5,514 nt of DNA from Deltaproteobacteria bacterium (GTDB lineage Bacteria > Desulfobacterota_D > UBA1144 > Nemesobacterales > N074bin48). Both the position numbers and the translations under genes were made by a program. The stretch is taken from positions 1 through 5,514 of the forward strand of contig SMWS01000154.1 in assembly GCA_004356685.1 (NCBI GenBank). The letters are read 5' to 3'. Each line of letters opens with the position of its first letter. The first letter of the stretch is position 1. Below are positions 5,329 through 5,514 of this stretch, piece after piece. The notes below the pieces were generated by a model, which had not been told where the DNA came from, did not search any database, and was given only the letters and a program-made list of their open reading frames with translations.

Positions 5329-5468
5329 AAAAAACGATATATTGCATACCAAATTTCTGTAAATCTATTATATCCAGCCAAATAATGATTTAGTATGAAA
5401 TACAGATGTACTGAAGTAAAAAGTACAATAACGAAAAATAAAATATGCTTTTCAAAAGTTTTAATCAT
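5307..5468 (-). CDS. Small hydrophobic protein, 53 residues, unknown function
   Basis: A minus-strand reading frame runs from ATG (5468-5466) to TAA (5309-5307). The product begins M-I-K-T-F-E-K-H, then has a strongly hydrophobic stretch (about residues 9-26, I-L-F-F-V-I-V-L-F-T-S-V-H-L-Y-F-I-L), a polar linker N-H-Y-L-A-G-Y-N-R-F-T-E (27-38), and a second, shorter hydrophobic stretch (39-52) ending F-L-L-F-Q. This suits a two-helix or hairpin membrane protein with a basic N-terminus. The mix of residues, including W, Y, G, H and R between hydrophobic blocks, looks like protein rather than random AT-rich translation. Against it, there is no Shine-Dalgarno and the length is short. An in-frame TAA lies two codons upstream of the ATG, so it is not the tail of a longer gene. 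I do not recognise a family. It fills an otherwise empty 270-bp end of the window, convergent to the MDR gene. Confidence 0.5.
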   Translation of the reverse strand: MIKTFEKHILFFVIVLFTSVHLYFILNHYLAGYNRFTEIWYAIYRFLGFLLFQ

Positions 5469-5514
5469 ATTTTAGAATTAAAATATAATATTATTTCCTC
5501 ATTTTTTTTAAATA

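Noticed and set aside
5491..5514. Possible C-terminal end of another minus-strand gene (frame reading Y-L-K-K-M-R-K-stop at the right edge)
   Set aside because: Only seven codons are visible and they are A-rich, so no coding claim can be supported without sequence beyond the window.

Overview
This is an AT-rich window (roughly one third G+C by eye) that looks like ordinary chromosomal sequence from a Gram-negative-type bacterium. The evidence is a lipoate-biosynthesis gene, a twin-arginine translocase subunit, an envelope-type DUF218 protein and a membrane-anchored SGNH hydrolase, all densely packed on alternating strands. The pairing of a DUF4416 protein with YicC recalls Desulfobacterota/deltaproteobacteria-like or related lineages. 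The placement is an inference from gene content and was not tested. No insertion sequence, phage gene, CRISPR array, tRNA or rRNA is visible.

Layout, left to right. (1) The 3' end of lipB (octanoyltransferase), plus strand, enters from the left edge and retains its catalytic cysteine. (2) It converges, with a 3-bp gap, on a minus-strand pair: ndk (nucleoside diphosphate kinase, TTG start with a strong Shine-Dalgarno) followed 21 bp later by a membrane-anchored DUF218 (YdcF/SanA/ElyC-like) protein. (3) A 120-bp divergent intergenic region (1314-1433) holds candidate promoters for both directions and a perfect 16-bp palindrome at the expected transcription start of the plus-strand gene. (4) A plus-strand, signal-anchored SGNH-hydrolase-like protein follows. 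(5) It converges, with a 9-bp gap, on a minus-strand cluster read as tatB-like, then a DUF4416 gene, then yicC. The last two overlap by 8 bp. (6) An 86-bp divergent AT-rich promoter region (4159-4244) separates the tat gene from a plus-strand zinc-independent quinone-oxidoreductase-like MDR protein with a strong ribosome binding site. (7) At the right edge lies an AT-rich hairpin and a short minus-strand ORF of 53 codons (5307-5468) that would encode a small, very hydrophobic protein; it is easy to miss because of its length.

Functionally the window mixes housekeeping functions: lipoylation, NTP balance, RNA processing and Tat export, plus one redox enzyme and two envelope proteins of unknown substrate. 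I see no convincing novel multi-gene system. The items most worth a second look are the small membrane ORF at the right edge, the palindrome in the ndk/SGNH divergent promoter, and the tat-DUF4416 junction, where one TGA separates two in-frame reading frames and the second gene has no recognisable ribosome binding site.
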